From positions 1 through 27,077 of IMG/VR virus record IMGVR_UViG_3300006192_000337: DNA of 27,077 nucleotides; one strand, written 5' to 3'. Positions within the stretch are counted from its first letter, which is position 1. Every line of letters begins with the position of its first letter. Below, one piece after another: positions 20,477 through 27,077 of this stretch. The position numbers were made by a program, and so were the translations under genes. This DNA comes from a virus. Below the pieces are notes generated by a model. It did not search any database and was not told where the DNA came from. It worked only from the letters and a program-made list of their open reading frames with translations.

Positions 20477-21196
20477 ATGAAAAACTTTACATACGCTTAC
20501 AAACCCAGAGCCGCTCGCGACGATGACGATGGTGACGCTCCGTCTTGGCCTATTGCAGGACTACCGAGAAAGAAGCCGTACCAACACTACGAGCACACAC
20601 ACACAGCACAACATATTCATTTTTACCTCAGCGGGGATGTTGGCGCACCAGAAGAATACACAGACATGATCCACAGGATCTATGCTGCAACAGAGAACGA
20701 CGTTGTGTTTATCCACCTGAACACTCCAGGTGGTCGTCTTGACACTGGCGTTCAGTTAATCAACGCTATGCAAAACAGCGATGCACGGATCGTCACGATC
20801 CTTGAATCGGAAGCACATTCTCTTGGCACATTGATCTTCCTTGCCGGGGACGAACTTGTTGTCAATGATCACTGCATGATTATGTTCCACAACTTCAAGG
20901 GTGGTGTGGTCGGTAAAGGTCACGAACAGTTGGCTCAGTTGGATGCAACAATCAAGTGGTTCACAGAACTTGCTCGCAAACTGTATATCCCATTCCTCTC
21001 AGAGGCCGAATTTGAGCGTATCATCAAGGGCGAAGACCTGTGGATGCACAGCGCTGAGATCCGTCAACGGATTGAGAACATGATTGAGATCTACGCCAAA
21101 GAAGCAGAAGCAGCCGCAAAGGCTGCAGAAAATGGCGAGAGCGAGATTACTGAAGAGCAGCCTGTCAAGCGCCACCTGAAAAAAACAGCCAGTTGA
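20477..21196 (+). CDS. ClpP-type serine protease
   Basis: The 239-residue protein from ATG 20477 (AAGGAGAG 8 nt upstream) contains HIHFYLSGDVGAPEEY, VVFIHLNTPGGRLDTGVQL, the nucleophile segment ESEAHSLGTLIFLAGD with Ser, and MIMFHNFKGG with His. These follow the ClpP/SppA (S14/S49) fold in order. The C-terminus is a Glu/Ala-rich charged tail. Clp-like proteases occur in large T4-like phages; whether it acts in head maturation or host takeover is not shown. The frame is open from 20363 but the upstream 38 codons are not coding. Confidence 0.85.
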   Translation: MKNFTYAYKPRAARDDDDGDAPSWPIAGLPRKKPYQHYEHTHTAQHIHFYLSGDVGAPEEYTDMIHRIYAATENDVVFIHLNTPGGRLDTGVQLINAMQNSDARIVTILESEAHSLGTLIFLAGDELVVNDHCMIMFHNFKGGVVGKGHEQLAQLDATIKWFTELARKLYIPFLSEAEFERIIKGEDLWMHSAEIRQRIENMIEIYAKEAEAAAKAAENGESEITEEQPVKRHLKKTAS

Positions 21197-21221
21197 CTTT
21201 ACCCCTCTTTGAGTGTATGAT
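21193..21221 (+). promoter_or_regulatory. Sigma70-like promoter upstream of homing gene and primase
   Basis: TTGACT, 17-nt spacer, TATGAT, starting at the stop of the ClpP-like gene. Transcripts from here pass through the hairpin at 21264-21312 and on to primase and topoisomerase. A 16-codon ORF at 21228 lies at the predicted start site and has no recognised function. Confidence 0.65.
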
Positions 21222-21263
21222 CGCGTTATGCGTAAAATCACACTCAACACATTGGTTTTTATT

Positions 21264-21312
21264 GCTCCAACTGTATAACTTTGATAAATACATATGTTAC
21301 AACAGTTGGAGC
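21264..21312 (+). promoter_or_regulatory. RBS-hiding hairpin with a late promoter in its loop
   Basis: GCTCCAACTGT (21264-21274) and ACAGTTGGAGC (21302-21312) form a perfect 11-bp stem with a 27-nt loop. The 3' arm contains GGAG, the Shine-Dalgarno for GTG 21318. The loop contains a late promoter, GATAAATA (21283-21290). Early read-through mRNA would hide the SD; mRNA started at the late promoter lacks the 5' arm and exposes it. The same design is known for T4 I-TevI, e and soc. Confidence 0.75.
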
Positions 21313-21317
21313 TTGCC

Positions 21318-22247
21318 GTGCCTGCAAAAATATCAAACGATCAGTTTTTACATCTCGTAGAAGCAAGAAACGCCACGTTACCACCAATCAAACCTCTTGA
21401 GCTCTATAAAGGACGACACACAAAAATACTGTTTCAGTGTCACGCTGGACACCAGTATTTGACCACACCCAACAACGCTCTTCGCAGCAGTGGATGTTTG
21501 GTGTGCTCCGGGAAGGGCGCTAAAACGCACAAGCAGTTCGTGGATGAGCTTGCGGCTCTCAACGAAATAAGAGATCGTAAAGTTTATGTGGATGACGGAA
21601 GCACATACACTGACGCATTTACCCAAATGACCTTTGTGTGTGATTTAGGACATAAGTGGGTTACAACACCAAGCAACATTATAAACAGCAAGCATACGTG
21701 CAGAACCTGTGCCGGTAAAGTGAAGAAATCACACAGTCAGTTTGTGCAAGAGATGAAAACCGCACGGCCTGACGTGAGTATAAAGGAAGGTCAAACTTAC
21801 ATCACTGCGCACACCAAAATGTCTTTTGTGTGTGAAAAGCAACACGTTTGGGAGGCAAGGCCTGTGGATCTTTTGTTGGGTGGTGGTTGTCCTCATTGTG
21901 TAAAGAAAGGATACTCAAGAAAGTGTGTCAATTGGCTGAAGTCTATAGAGGCCCAAACAGGATGTCGCATTCAACACGCCGAACAAGGTGGCGAGTTTCT
22001 GATACCTGACACTCCCTTCTATGCCGACGGTTGGTGCAGGGAGACTAACACTGTTTATGAATTTTATGGCGATGTGTATCACGGAAATCCTACTTTATTC
22101 AGTGAGGGTGATAGATGCCATCCATACAACAAGCAGATAACAGCAGGAACACTATACAGACGGACTCTGGAAAGAGAACAGCAAATAAGAGATTTGGGAT
22201 ACAACGTAGTGTCAATTTGGGAAAGCGAATATGACAAACTGGTTTGA
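21318..22247 (+). CDS. Homing endonuclease: zinc-finger repeats plus Vsr/EDxHD-like nuclease
   Basis: Three repeats of the type 'h.F.C..gH.W.t.P......C..C' occupy the first 200 residues (FQCHAGHQYLTTP with CLVC; FVCDLGHKWVTTP with CRTC; FVCEKQHVWEARP with CPHC). The C-terminal domain, FYADGWCRETNTVYEFYGD, then VYHGNP and DLGYNVVSIWESEY, has the Vsr-like nuclease pattern of phage homing enzymes. The frame is open from ATG 21294, but GTG 21318 has GGAG at the right distance and survives late transcription. The 3' end overlaps the primase start by 17 nt. Homing is inferred from the architecture and position. Confidence 0.82.
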   Translation: MPAKISNDQFLHLVEARNATLPPIKPLELYKGRHTKILFQCHAGHQYLTTPNNALRSSGCLVCSGKGAKTHKQFVDELAALNEIRDRKVYVDDGSTYTDAFTQMTFVCDLGHKWVTTPSNIINSKHTCRTCAGKVKKSHSQFVQEMKTARPDVSIKEGQTYITAHTKMSFVCEKQHVWEARPVDLLLGGGCPHCVKKGYSRKCVNWLKSIEAQTGCRIQHAEQGGEFLIPDTPFYADGWCRETNTVYEFYGDVYHGNPTLFSEGDRCHPYNKQITAGTLYRRTLEREQQIRDLGYNVVSIWESEYDKLV

Positions 22248-23247
22248 GCGGGTAATCCGAACAAATATACCCCTCGGAAGGCCAAATCCGCAAGGGTGGC
22301 ACCCCGTGTTGTGTAAGGTGTGCTCGGATCACGGAAAGAAAGGACCGAGAGCAGCGTTTTTGTTTACCAGCGAGGGTGGATCTTACCACTGCTTCAACTG
22401 CGGGCATTCTACCGTCTATGATCCCGACAAGCACCGCAGCATGCCTCGCAAGATGCTCGAGGTGTTTCAAGCATTTGGCATTCCAGACAGTGAATGGCAG
22501 CCGGTGCTTTTCTACAATTTGGACCGCGTTATCACGAACGCTGACGGTTCCAAAAAGCAGTATGTCTCGATCGAGCCTGAGCGCGTTGAGTTACCGTCTT
22601 TCTTCACCAAACTGACCGACCAAACAGACGACGAGGTTGCGCTGTATGCGATTGAGTGGTTGCGCGACGAGCGTGGGATTGACTGGCGATCGTATCCATT
22701 CCACGTTGGGTCGTATGACGGAACGCCTCAGTCAAAGAGATGGTTTGGCAGGCTGATTATACCTGTATTCAAGGATGGACGTCCTGTCTATTATCAGGGT
22801 AGAGATTTGACTGGGACTGCTGAGAAGAAATACCTCAGCCCGTCTATTGACCGCGAGCGAGTTATCCACGGTTACGAGTATTTGCACGCAAACATCGATG
22901 AGCCGCTTTACATCACAGAAGGGTGGTTCGATGCGTTCCAATTAGGTGGCGTTGCTGTTTTTGGCAATAAATTATACGAACCGCAAATAAAGTGGCTGAA
23001 CCAATCGCGGAGACAAAAAGTTGTCATTCCTGACCGTTATGGTGATGGTGATGTGCTAGCAAAGCAAGCGATTGATTTAGGGTGGGCTGTCAGTACTCCT
23101 GACGCACCTGGCTGCAAAGATATCAGCGATGTTGTGAAAAAGTATGGAATGTTGTACACTTTGAAAACTATCCACGACAACACCGCGGAAGGGTTTGCTG
23201 CCTCCACGAATGTTGCTCTATACTGCAAAAAAACAAAATGCCTTTAA
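22231..23247 (+). CDS. 61: DNA primase (T4 gp61-like)
   Basis: Makes RNA primers for lagging-strand synthesis with the replicative helicase. The 338-residue protein starts with a four-cysteine zinc ribbon (CKVC at 28-31 and CFNC at 54-57), typical of phage primases. After a linker (WFGRLIIPVFKDGRPVYYQG), it has a TOPRIM core: LYITEGWFDAFQL with the catalytic Glu, and VVIPDRYGDGD with the DxD. The N-terminal 17 nt overlap the homing gene. No Shine-Dalgarno is obvious, so translation may depend on coupling. It overlaps the next small gene by 10 nt. Confidence 0.88.
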   Translation: MTNWFERVIRTNIPLGRPNPQGWHPVLCKVCSDHGKKGPRAAFLFTSEGGSYHCFNCGHSTVYDPDKHRSMPRKMLEVFQAFGIPDSEWQPVLFYNLDRVITNADGSKKQYVSIEPERVELPSFFTKLTDQTDDEVALYAIEWLRDERGIDWRSYPFHVGSYDGTPQSKRWFGRLIIPVFKDGRPVYYQGRDLTGTAEKKYLSPSIDRERVIHGYEYLHANIDEPLYITEGWFDAFQLGGVAVFGNKLYEPQIKWLNQSRRQKVVIPDRYGDGDVLAKQAIDLGWAVSTPDAPGCKDISDVVKKYGMLYTLKTIHDNTAEGFAASTNVALYCKKTKCL

Positions 23248-23471
23248 TTGAAGATACCCCCGAAACAATGCTACGCGCTGACTTGTGGCACACAATGACC
23301 GCCGGTGAACTTGCTAAGCAACGGGATTTAATGACGCAGAAAATTACTGCAATTATGAACTTGATGGGTCCTCAAACGTCACCGTCTGTTCTCGCAATGT
23401 ACAGCGCATTACAGATGGGGATGGCTGACCTGAACAAACTTCTTGAAACGAAAACAACAGCAGAAAAATGA
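23238..23471 (+). CDS. Small helical protein between primase and topoisomerase
   Basis: A 77-residue protein predicted to be all helical (WHTMTAGELAKQRDLMTQKI, then MYSALQMGMADLNKLLE). No family is recognised. It overlaps both neighbours (primase by 10 nt and topoisomerase by 4 nt, ATGA), so it is translated with them and may be a replication accessory factor. Confidence 0.65.
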   Translation: MPLIEDTPETMLRADLWHTMTAGELAKQRDLMTQKITAIMNLMGPQTSPSVLAMYSALQMGMADLNKLLETKTTAEK

Positions 23472-25363
23472 CGAAAGCATATACCGCAAAAGATATTCGG
23501 GTCCTTAGCGATGCAGAACACGTCCGAATGCGGACGAACGTTTATCTCGGCAATACCAACATCACAACTTACAGCGTCCCTATCCTAACAGGTGAGGAAC
23601 TGGAAGTCAAACAATTCTCGTTTGTTCCTGCTGCATACCGCGCCGTCGAGGAAATCATCGGCAACGCACTGGACGAGTTCACTCACATCAACCAACGGGT
23701 CAAGCACCTAAAAATTGATGCATCGCCAGCAACTGGCAAATTCACAATTTCCGACAATGGAAGAGGAGTTCCAATTGACAAACACGAAACAGGCAAGCAC
23801 ACTCCGGAAGTGGTTTTCGGATCTATGCGATCGGGCCGCAACTTTGATGACACCAATCGCACCGCTGGTGTCATCGGAGTCAACGGTGTTGGCTCTAGTT
23901 GTGTTAATTTTTGTTCTTCTGAGTTTGAGGTAACTGTTCACCGCGACGGCAAGAGGTATTACCAGAAGTTCGTTGATGGAGCAAGCAAGGTCTCAACACC
24001 AAAGATTGTTGCTGCTACTGGTGACAAGACGGGCACTGAGATTTCGTTCCAGTTGGATCCTGATGTGTTCAAGCACATTGAACTGCCTGAAGAACTGTTC
24101 CGCAACCGTGCCATCGAGATTGCAATGACGAACCCTGACGTCACTGTTGAGTACAACGGTGAGAAGTTCAGGTTCAAGAAAGGGATGGCTGAGGTGATTG
24201 GCGGGATCGCTGCCGATCGGATGATGTACAAGTTTGACGTCAACACTGACACGGTGATTGGCGAGGTTTACGTGATCCTCGATGGTCACGACAACGACGA
24301 CGAGCAGATGTACACGTGGGTCAATAACACGTTGCTGTTTGATGGCGGTAAGTGTAACACACAGTTCCTTAATGCTCTGTACGACAAGACGATCAGCCAC
24401 CTCGAAAAAGAGGCAAAGAAGACGAAGAGTGAAGTGACACGGAACGATGTTCGGCACGGTCTGCTCGTGATGGCTAATCTGAAACTGAAACAGCCTGAGT
24501 ACGACAGCCAATCGAAGACGCGGTTGACAGGACCTGATATGCGCAAGGATTTTGTTGCGTGTGTCGAAGAGCAGTGGAAGTCGTTCAGCAAGCATGGTGA
24601 GAAATGGCTGACGATTGTTCTTGAGCGAGCGATCCTTCGCCATCACCGCACAGAGAACAAGAAGGCGATTGACGAGCACCAGAAGACAATGCGTAAGCGC
24701 GTTGAGGGATTGCTTGATGCGACGAGTAAAAACCGTAGCATCTGTCAATTACTGATTACCGAAGGGTTGTCAGCGAAGTCGTCTATCTGTGAGGCTCGCA
24801 ACCCAGAAACAACTGGTGCTTTTGCTTTGACAGGTAAGATCAACAACGTCTATGATAGCACTCCAGCACAAGTGTTGAAGATGGGTAAGGTAACCGATCT
24901 GATGTCTGCTATCGGCCTGACGCCAGGTAAGCGTGTTGACCGCAGTGCGCTAAACTTCGGTAGGATCGTGATCGCAACCGATGCTGACGTTGACGGTGGT
25001 GACATCTTCACGCTGCTCGTCAATCTGTTCTACAAGTTCTGGCCAGAGTTGTTTGACAAGAACTATGAGCCTGTCGTATACCGTCTTGTCTCTCCAAACG
25101 TTGTTGCCTCTAAAGGCGACAAACGCGTTCACTTTACAACCCGCGCGGACTACGAAAAGGTCAAGGACAAACACAAGGGTTGGTCGATCGAATACATGAA
25201 GGGTCTCGGCTCTCTGTCAATGAAGGACTGGGAAATGATCCTTGCGACCGACAGCGCTGTTTACATTCCAATTGTCGACGATGGCAAAATGGGCGAAACA
25301 ATGAAACTGCTATTCAGTGACGACGCAGATGTGCGGAAGGCGTGGCTCCAGGCATCCGTCTAG
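23468..25363 (+). CDS. 39: Type II DNA topoisomerase large subunit (T4 gp39-gp60 type, single chain)
   Basis: The 631-residue protein joins the ATPase and TOPRIM parts. The GHKL ATPase has EEIIGNALDEFTH, ISDNGRGVPID, GSMRSGRNFDD and GVIGVNGVGSSCVNF. TOPRIM has LLITEGLSAKSSI with the catalytic Glu, ATDADVDGGDIFTLLVNLF with the metal-binding Asp residues, and EYMKGLGSLSMKDWE. In T4 the C-terminal part is a separate gene (60); here it is one chain, the ancestral state seen in most relatives. The cleavage-and-religation subunit (gp52 type) appears to begin at 26015. Confidence 0.95.
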   Translation: MTKAYTAKDIRVLSDAEHVRMRTNVYLGNTNITTYSVPILTGEELEVKQFSFVPAAYRAVEEIIGNALDEFTHINQRVKHLKIDASPATGKFTISDNGRGVPIDKHETGKHTPEVVFGSMRSGRNFDDTNRTAGVIGVNGVGSSCVNFCSSEFEVTVHRDGKRYYQKFVDGASKVSTPKIVAATGDKTGTEISFQLDPDVFKHIELPEELFRNRAIEIAMTNPDVTVEYNGEKFRFKKGMAEVIGGIAADRMMYKFDVNTDTVIGEVYVILDGHDNDDEQMYTWVNNTLLFDGGKCNTQFLNALYDKTISHLEKEAKKTKSEVTRNDVRHGLLVMANLKLKQPEYDSQSKTRLTGPDMRKDFVACVEEQWKSFSKHGEKWLTIVLERAILRHHRTENKKAIDEHQKTMRKRVEGLLDATSKNRSICQLLITEGLSAKSSICEARNPETTGAFALTGKINNVYDSTPAQVLKMGKVTDLMSAIGLTPGKRVDRSALNFGRIVIATDADVDGGDIFTLLVNLFYKFWPELFDKNYEPVVYRLVSPNVVASKGDKRVHFTTRADYEKVKDKHKGWSIEYMKGLGSLSMKDWEMILATDSAVYIPIVDDGKMGETMKLLFSDDADVRKAWLQASV

Positions 25364-25391
25364 TCAGCATATCGCCAGTAGAACCCACACT

Positions 25392-25399
25392 TATTTATG
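25392..25399 (-). promoter_or_regulatory. Possible antisense late promoter, CATAAATA
   Basis: CATAAATA followed by AG on the minus strand, in the gap after the topoisomerase gene. It has the same core as the true late promoters at 8740 and 11782 but points into the topoisomerase gene from its 3' side. It could be chance. Confidence 0.3.
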
Positions 25400-25410
25400 A
25401 TAACGCCCTG

Positions 25411-25439
25411 TTGACGCCAACATAAACATAGGGTATAAT
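25411..25439 (+). promoter_or_regulatory. Strong sigma70-like promoter
   Basis: TTGACG, 17-nt spacer, TATAAT, with the ATG of the phosphoesterase gene 7 nt after the -10. The predicted transcription start falls almost at the start codon, so its mRNA would be leaderless or nearly so. Confidence 0.75.
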
Positions 25440-25445
25440 ATACGG

Positions 25446-26015
25446 ATGACTACTAGAACTTTTTTCACTTCGGATTTACATCTGGGCCACGCAAACATCA
25501 TCCGGTTCTGTAACCGTCCGTTTGCCACTGTCGAAGAAATGGATGAGACAATCATCAGCAACTGGAACTCCGTTGTTGGTCAACACGACTACGTCTATAT
25601 CGTCGGCGATGTGTTCTTCCACAACGCTACGAACGCGCTGAAAATCGCCAAGCGACTAAACGGGATCAAGGTCCTGATCTACGGCAACCATGATAAAGTG
25701 ATCCGCAACAACAAGGAACTGCGCGATCAGTTTTCTGAGACGCACGAATTGTTGGAGCGACGGTTTGTCTCTGGTGACACGAAAGTGACGATCACAATGT
25801 GCCACTTTGCTATGAAGGTATGGAACAAATCGCACCACGGTGCTCTGCACCTGTACGGTCATAGCCATGGGTCAATGCCTGATGATGGCACACGATCTAT
25901 GGACGTTGGGATGGACGCGGTGGGGTTCTATCCAATCTCGCTAGAAGAAGTGATCAACAGGATCGGTAGTCGGCCTCTAGTTGCTCTTGATCACCACACA
26001 AACGAGGGTCTGTAA
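25446..26015 (+). CDS. Calcineurin-like metallophosphoesterase
   Basis: The 189-residue protein has the full metallophosphoesterase motif set: TSDLHLGH, IVGDVFFHN, IYGNHDK, MCHFAMKVW and LYGHSHGSM. It binds two metal ions and cuts phosphoester bonds; the substrate (nucleic acid ends, cyclic nucleotides or phosphoprotein) is not determined. It has its own sigma70-like promoter and sits between the two topoisomerase genes. Its stop TAA overlaps the ATG of the next frame (TAATG). Confidence 0.88.
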   Translation: MTTRTFFTSDLHLGHANIIRFCNRPFATVEEMDETIISNWNSVVGQHDYVYIVGDVFFHNATNALKIAKRLNGIKVLIYGNHDKVIRNNKELRDQFSETHELLERRFVSGDTKVTITMCHFAMKVWNKSHHGALHLYGHSHGSMPDDGTRSMDVGMDAVGFYPISLEEVINRIGSRPLVALDHHTNEGL

Positions 26016-26098
26016 TGGTTATTGTTGCTAGTAAATACATCGAGGAGCAGCGCCGCGAGTACTCGCTGTATGTTACATCAGTGATTGAATATATTTGA
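26015..26098 (+). pseudogene. 52: N-terminal fragment of a topoisomerase II gp52-type subunit
   Basis: ATG 26015 overlaps the phosphoesterase stop and encodes MVIVASKYIEEQRREYSLYV, then TS and five more residues before TGA. YIEEQRREYSLYV resembles the conserved start of GyrA/ParC/gp52 proteins, just before the 'RAIP..DGLKPvqR' segment, and the partner subunit lies directly upstream. The frame is lost inside the 3' end of the minus-strand homing gene. I infer that the gene was interrupted there; the rest, or a complete copy, should lie beyond 27038. The identification is by eye from a short segment. Confidence 0.55.
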
Positions 26099-27038
26099 CA
26101 TCAACGCGGTTCGTAAAGCATTCGGTATAACCACCTATCTTTATTGTTGGAACATACCGCTGGTCTTTGAACGCGTTGATGATATGCTGTTCTTTTACCC
26201 ACGCATCGTATATTGACATGTGGTGTTCTGCTATAACATCAAGATTGTAAGCGGTGTACCCCCAATGAAAACGATGTTTGACGGATTGTGTTGTTATACC
26301 TATTTTATAAAACTCTTCAGTTGGTGACGAGAATCTTATAAGGTATAACACACCAGTTCGGTTTCGTTCTTCTGGATTTTCATCAAAATACCGTGCACAA
26401 TATCCGCCTTGTTCTGCGAACCAGTTTTGACGACCACATTCAGGACAACCTTCGCCGCGCATGTGTTGGGTTGGACGTTGCATAAAGGGGCCGTGGTCTG
26501 GACATATTATTTGCACTTTAGTTTTTGATGTCGTGTAGACTACATAATCATACACGTATCGGTTTTTGTGTATGTCGTTAGATTTGTCTATGAACGTGCT
26601 GGTTGTTAGTGTATTTTTTGCATTGCGGGAAATGATACCACACTTTTTACACCCCTGACCCTGTCTGTGACTATATGGTGCTATCAAGAAATCACCGTGA
26701 ATAGGGCATGTCACAATCACTTTTGTGTGAGCGTTTTGATATTGGGTCTTTTCGTATGTGTATTTGTCGCTGTGTACGGCTTTACATTCCTCAACAAACG
26801 ACACAGATGCTGCTACACGTTGAGTATCTCCCGATTTGCTTCGAGCGCATGCTGGGCAACCTGATTTGTTGGTTATATGATTGTTCGGCGTTACCCAGAA
26901 ACTGCCGTGAGTAGGACATATGACCTCTACTTTATTCTTTGTGCCACTATACAACGTGCGACCGTAGTCGTACACGGCGCCGTGTACGGAGATTGCCCGG
27001 CGCACAAAATCTTCCGTTGTTATTGTGTTACGTGCCAT
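26073..27038 (-). CDS. Homing endonuclease: zinc-finger repeats plus C-terminal GIY-YIG
   Basis: Three cysteine repeats (VICPTHGSFWVTP with CPAC; VTCPIHGDFLIAP with CKKC; IICPDHGPFMQRP with CPEC) are followed by a GIY-YIG core, GVLYLIRFSSPTEEFYKIG, then ITTQSVKHRF. The repeats resemble those in the homing gene at 21318, but the nuclease domain is of a different family, so modules have been swapped. It lies opposite to the surrounding genes. Its stop falls within the short topoisomerase subunit fragment. No late promoter facing it is visible in the 39 nt upstream that remain. Confidence 0.85.
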   Translation of the reverse strand: MARNTITTEDFVRRAISVHGAVYDYGRTLYSGTKNKVEVICPTHGSFWVTPNNHITNKSGCPACARSKSGDTQRVAASVSFVEECKAVHSDKYTYEKTQYQNAHTKVIVTCPIHGDFLIAPYSHRQGQGCKKCGIISRNAKNTLTTSTFIDKSNDIHKNRYVYDYVVYTTSKTKVQIICPDHGPFMQRPTQHMRGEGCPECGRQNWFAEQGGYCARYFDENPEERNRTGVLYLIRFSSPTEEFYKIGITTQSVKHRFHWGYTAYNLDVIAEHHMSIYDAWVKEQHIINAFKDQRYVPTIKIGGYTECFTNRVDVKYIQSLM

Positions 27039-27051
27039 GTTGTCAAATTCT

Positions 27052-27059
27052 AATAAATA
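27052..27059 (+). promoter_or_regulatory. Possible late promoter facing right, AATAAATA
   Basis: AATAAATA followed by C on the plus strand just beyond the homing gene. It could drive the resumed topoisomerase subunit gene outside the window. Confidence 0.4.
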
Positions 27060-27077
27060 CTATAGACTATACACTGT

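Noticed and set aside
21228-21278. 16-codon ORF (MRKITLNTLVFIAPTV) as a remnant of primase
   Set aside because: It shows no similarity to the primase N-terminus, and its ATG lies at the predicted transcription start without a ribosome-binding site.
23993-24748. Minus-strand frame of 251 codons within the topoisomerase gene
   Set aside because: It is a shadow of the strongly supported topoisomerase frame, with no family resemblance and no start signal.
124-25363. Genome-wide stop-codon reassignment suggested by open frames after TAG (4838) and TGA (124)
   Set aside because: TAG, TGA and TAA all end well-defined genes at the expected length here (topoisomerase, DHFR, acb1), so only local explanations remain.

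Overview
The window reads as part of a large, distant T4-like myovirus genome, probably infecting a Gammaproteobacterium. The evidence is the gene set: DenV (endonuclease V), T4-type DNA ligase, thymidylate synthase, DHFR, a gp61-like primase, a gp39-like topoisomerase II subunit, PhoH and an Acb1 anti-CBASS protein. T4-type late promoters (NATAAATA), gp21-like head-targeting N-termini and four homing endonuclease genes support this. I see no tRNA, rRNA, CRISPR array or IS element. The host is inferred only from the family.

Left block (about 1-14,500), minus strand apart from one homing gene. This looks like the late, virion and lysis side. In transcription order (right to left) it holds a GH19/peptidoglycan-binding endolysin, a P-loop NTPase, a zinc-ribbon probable structural protein, a small unknown and a very acidic CxxC protein. 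A signalling cluster follows: a membrane-anchored degenerate EAL protein overlapping an HDOD protein, a small single-TM coiled-coil protein and a triple-PAS protein. Then come three genes whose N-termini look like capsid-targeting peptides: a ligase-like nucleotidyltransferase, a protein with repeated VxEG sites and a nucleotidylyltransferase with HxGH-like motif. The block ends with a DUF3820-like protein, denV and a Pol-beta-type nucleotidyltransferase. Two GIY-YIG homing genes have invaded it, and each lies between a complete target gene and a diverged remnant of a second copy.

Right block (about 14,540-26,015), mostly plus strand with sigma70-like promoters. This is the early nucleotide and DNA metabolism side: an inactive-looking rhodanese, phoH, a small conserved protein, thyA, DNA ligase, a degenerate P-loop-like protein, DHFR, acb1, a ClpP-type protease, a zinc-finger/Vsr-type homing gene, primase, a small protein, topoisomerase large subunit and a calcineurin-like phosphoesterase. 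The last plus-strand item is the first 22 or so codons of what looks like the topoisomerase gp52-type subunit, cut off by a fourth homing gene on the minus strand. One lone minus-strand gene (19,923-20,384) sits in this block directly against its own late promoter.

Most notable points: (1) a phage-encoded EAL/HDOD/PAS cluster; (2) three gene fragments left beside homing genes; (3) an 11-bp hairpin around a late promoter that would hide the ribosome-binding site of a homing gene until late transcription, as in T4 I-TevI; (4) an amber codon that cuts off an otherwise intact 35-codon tail of a predicted internal head protein.
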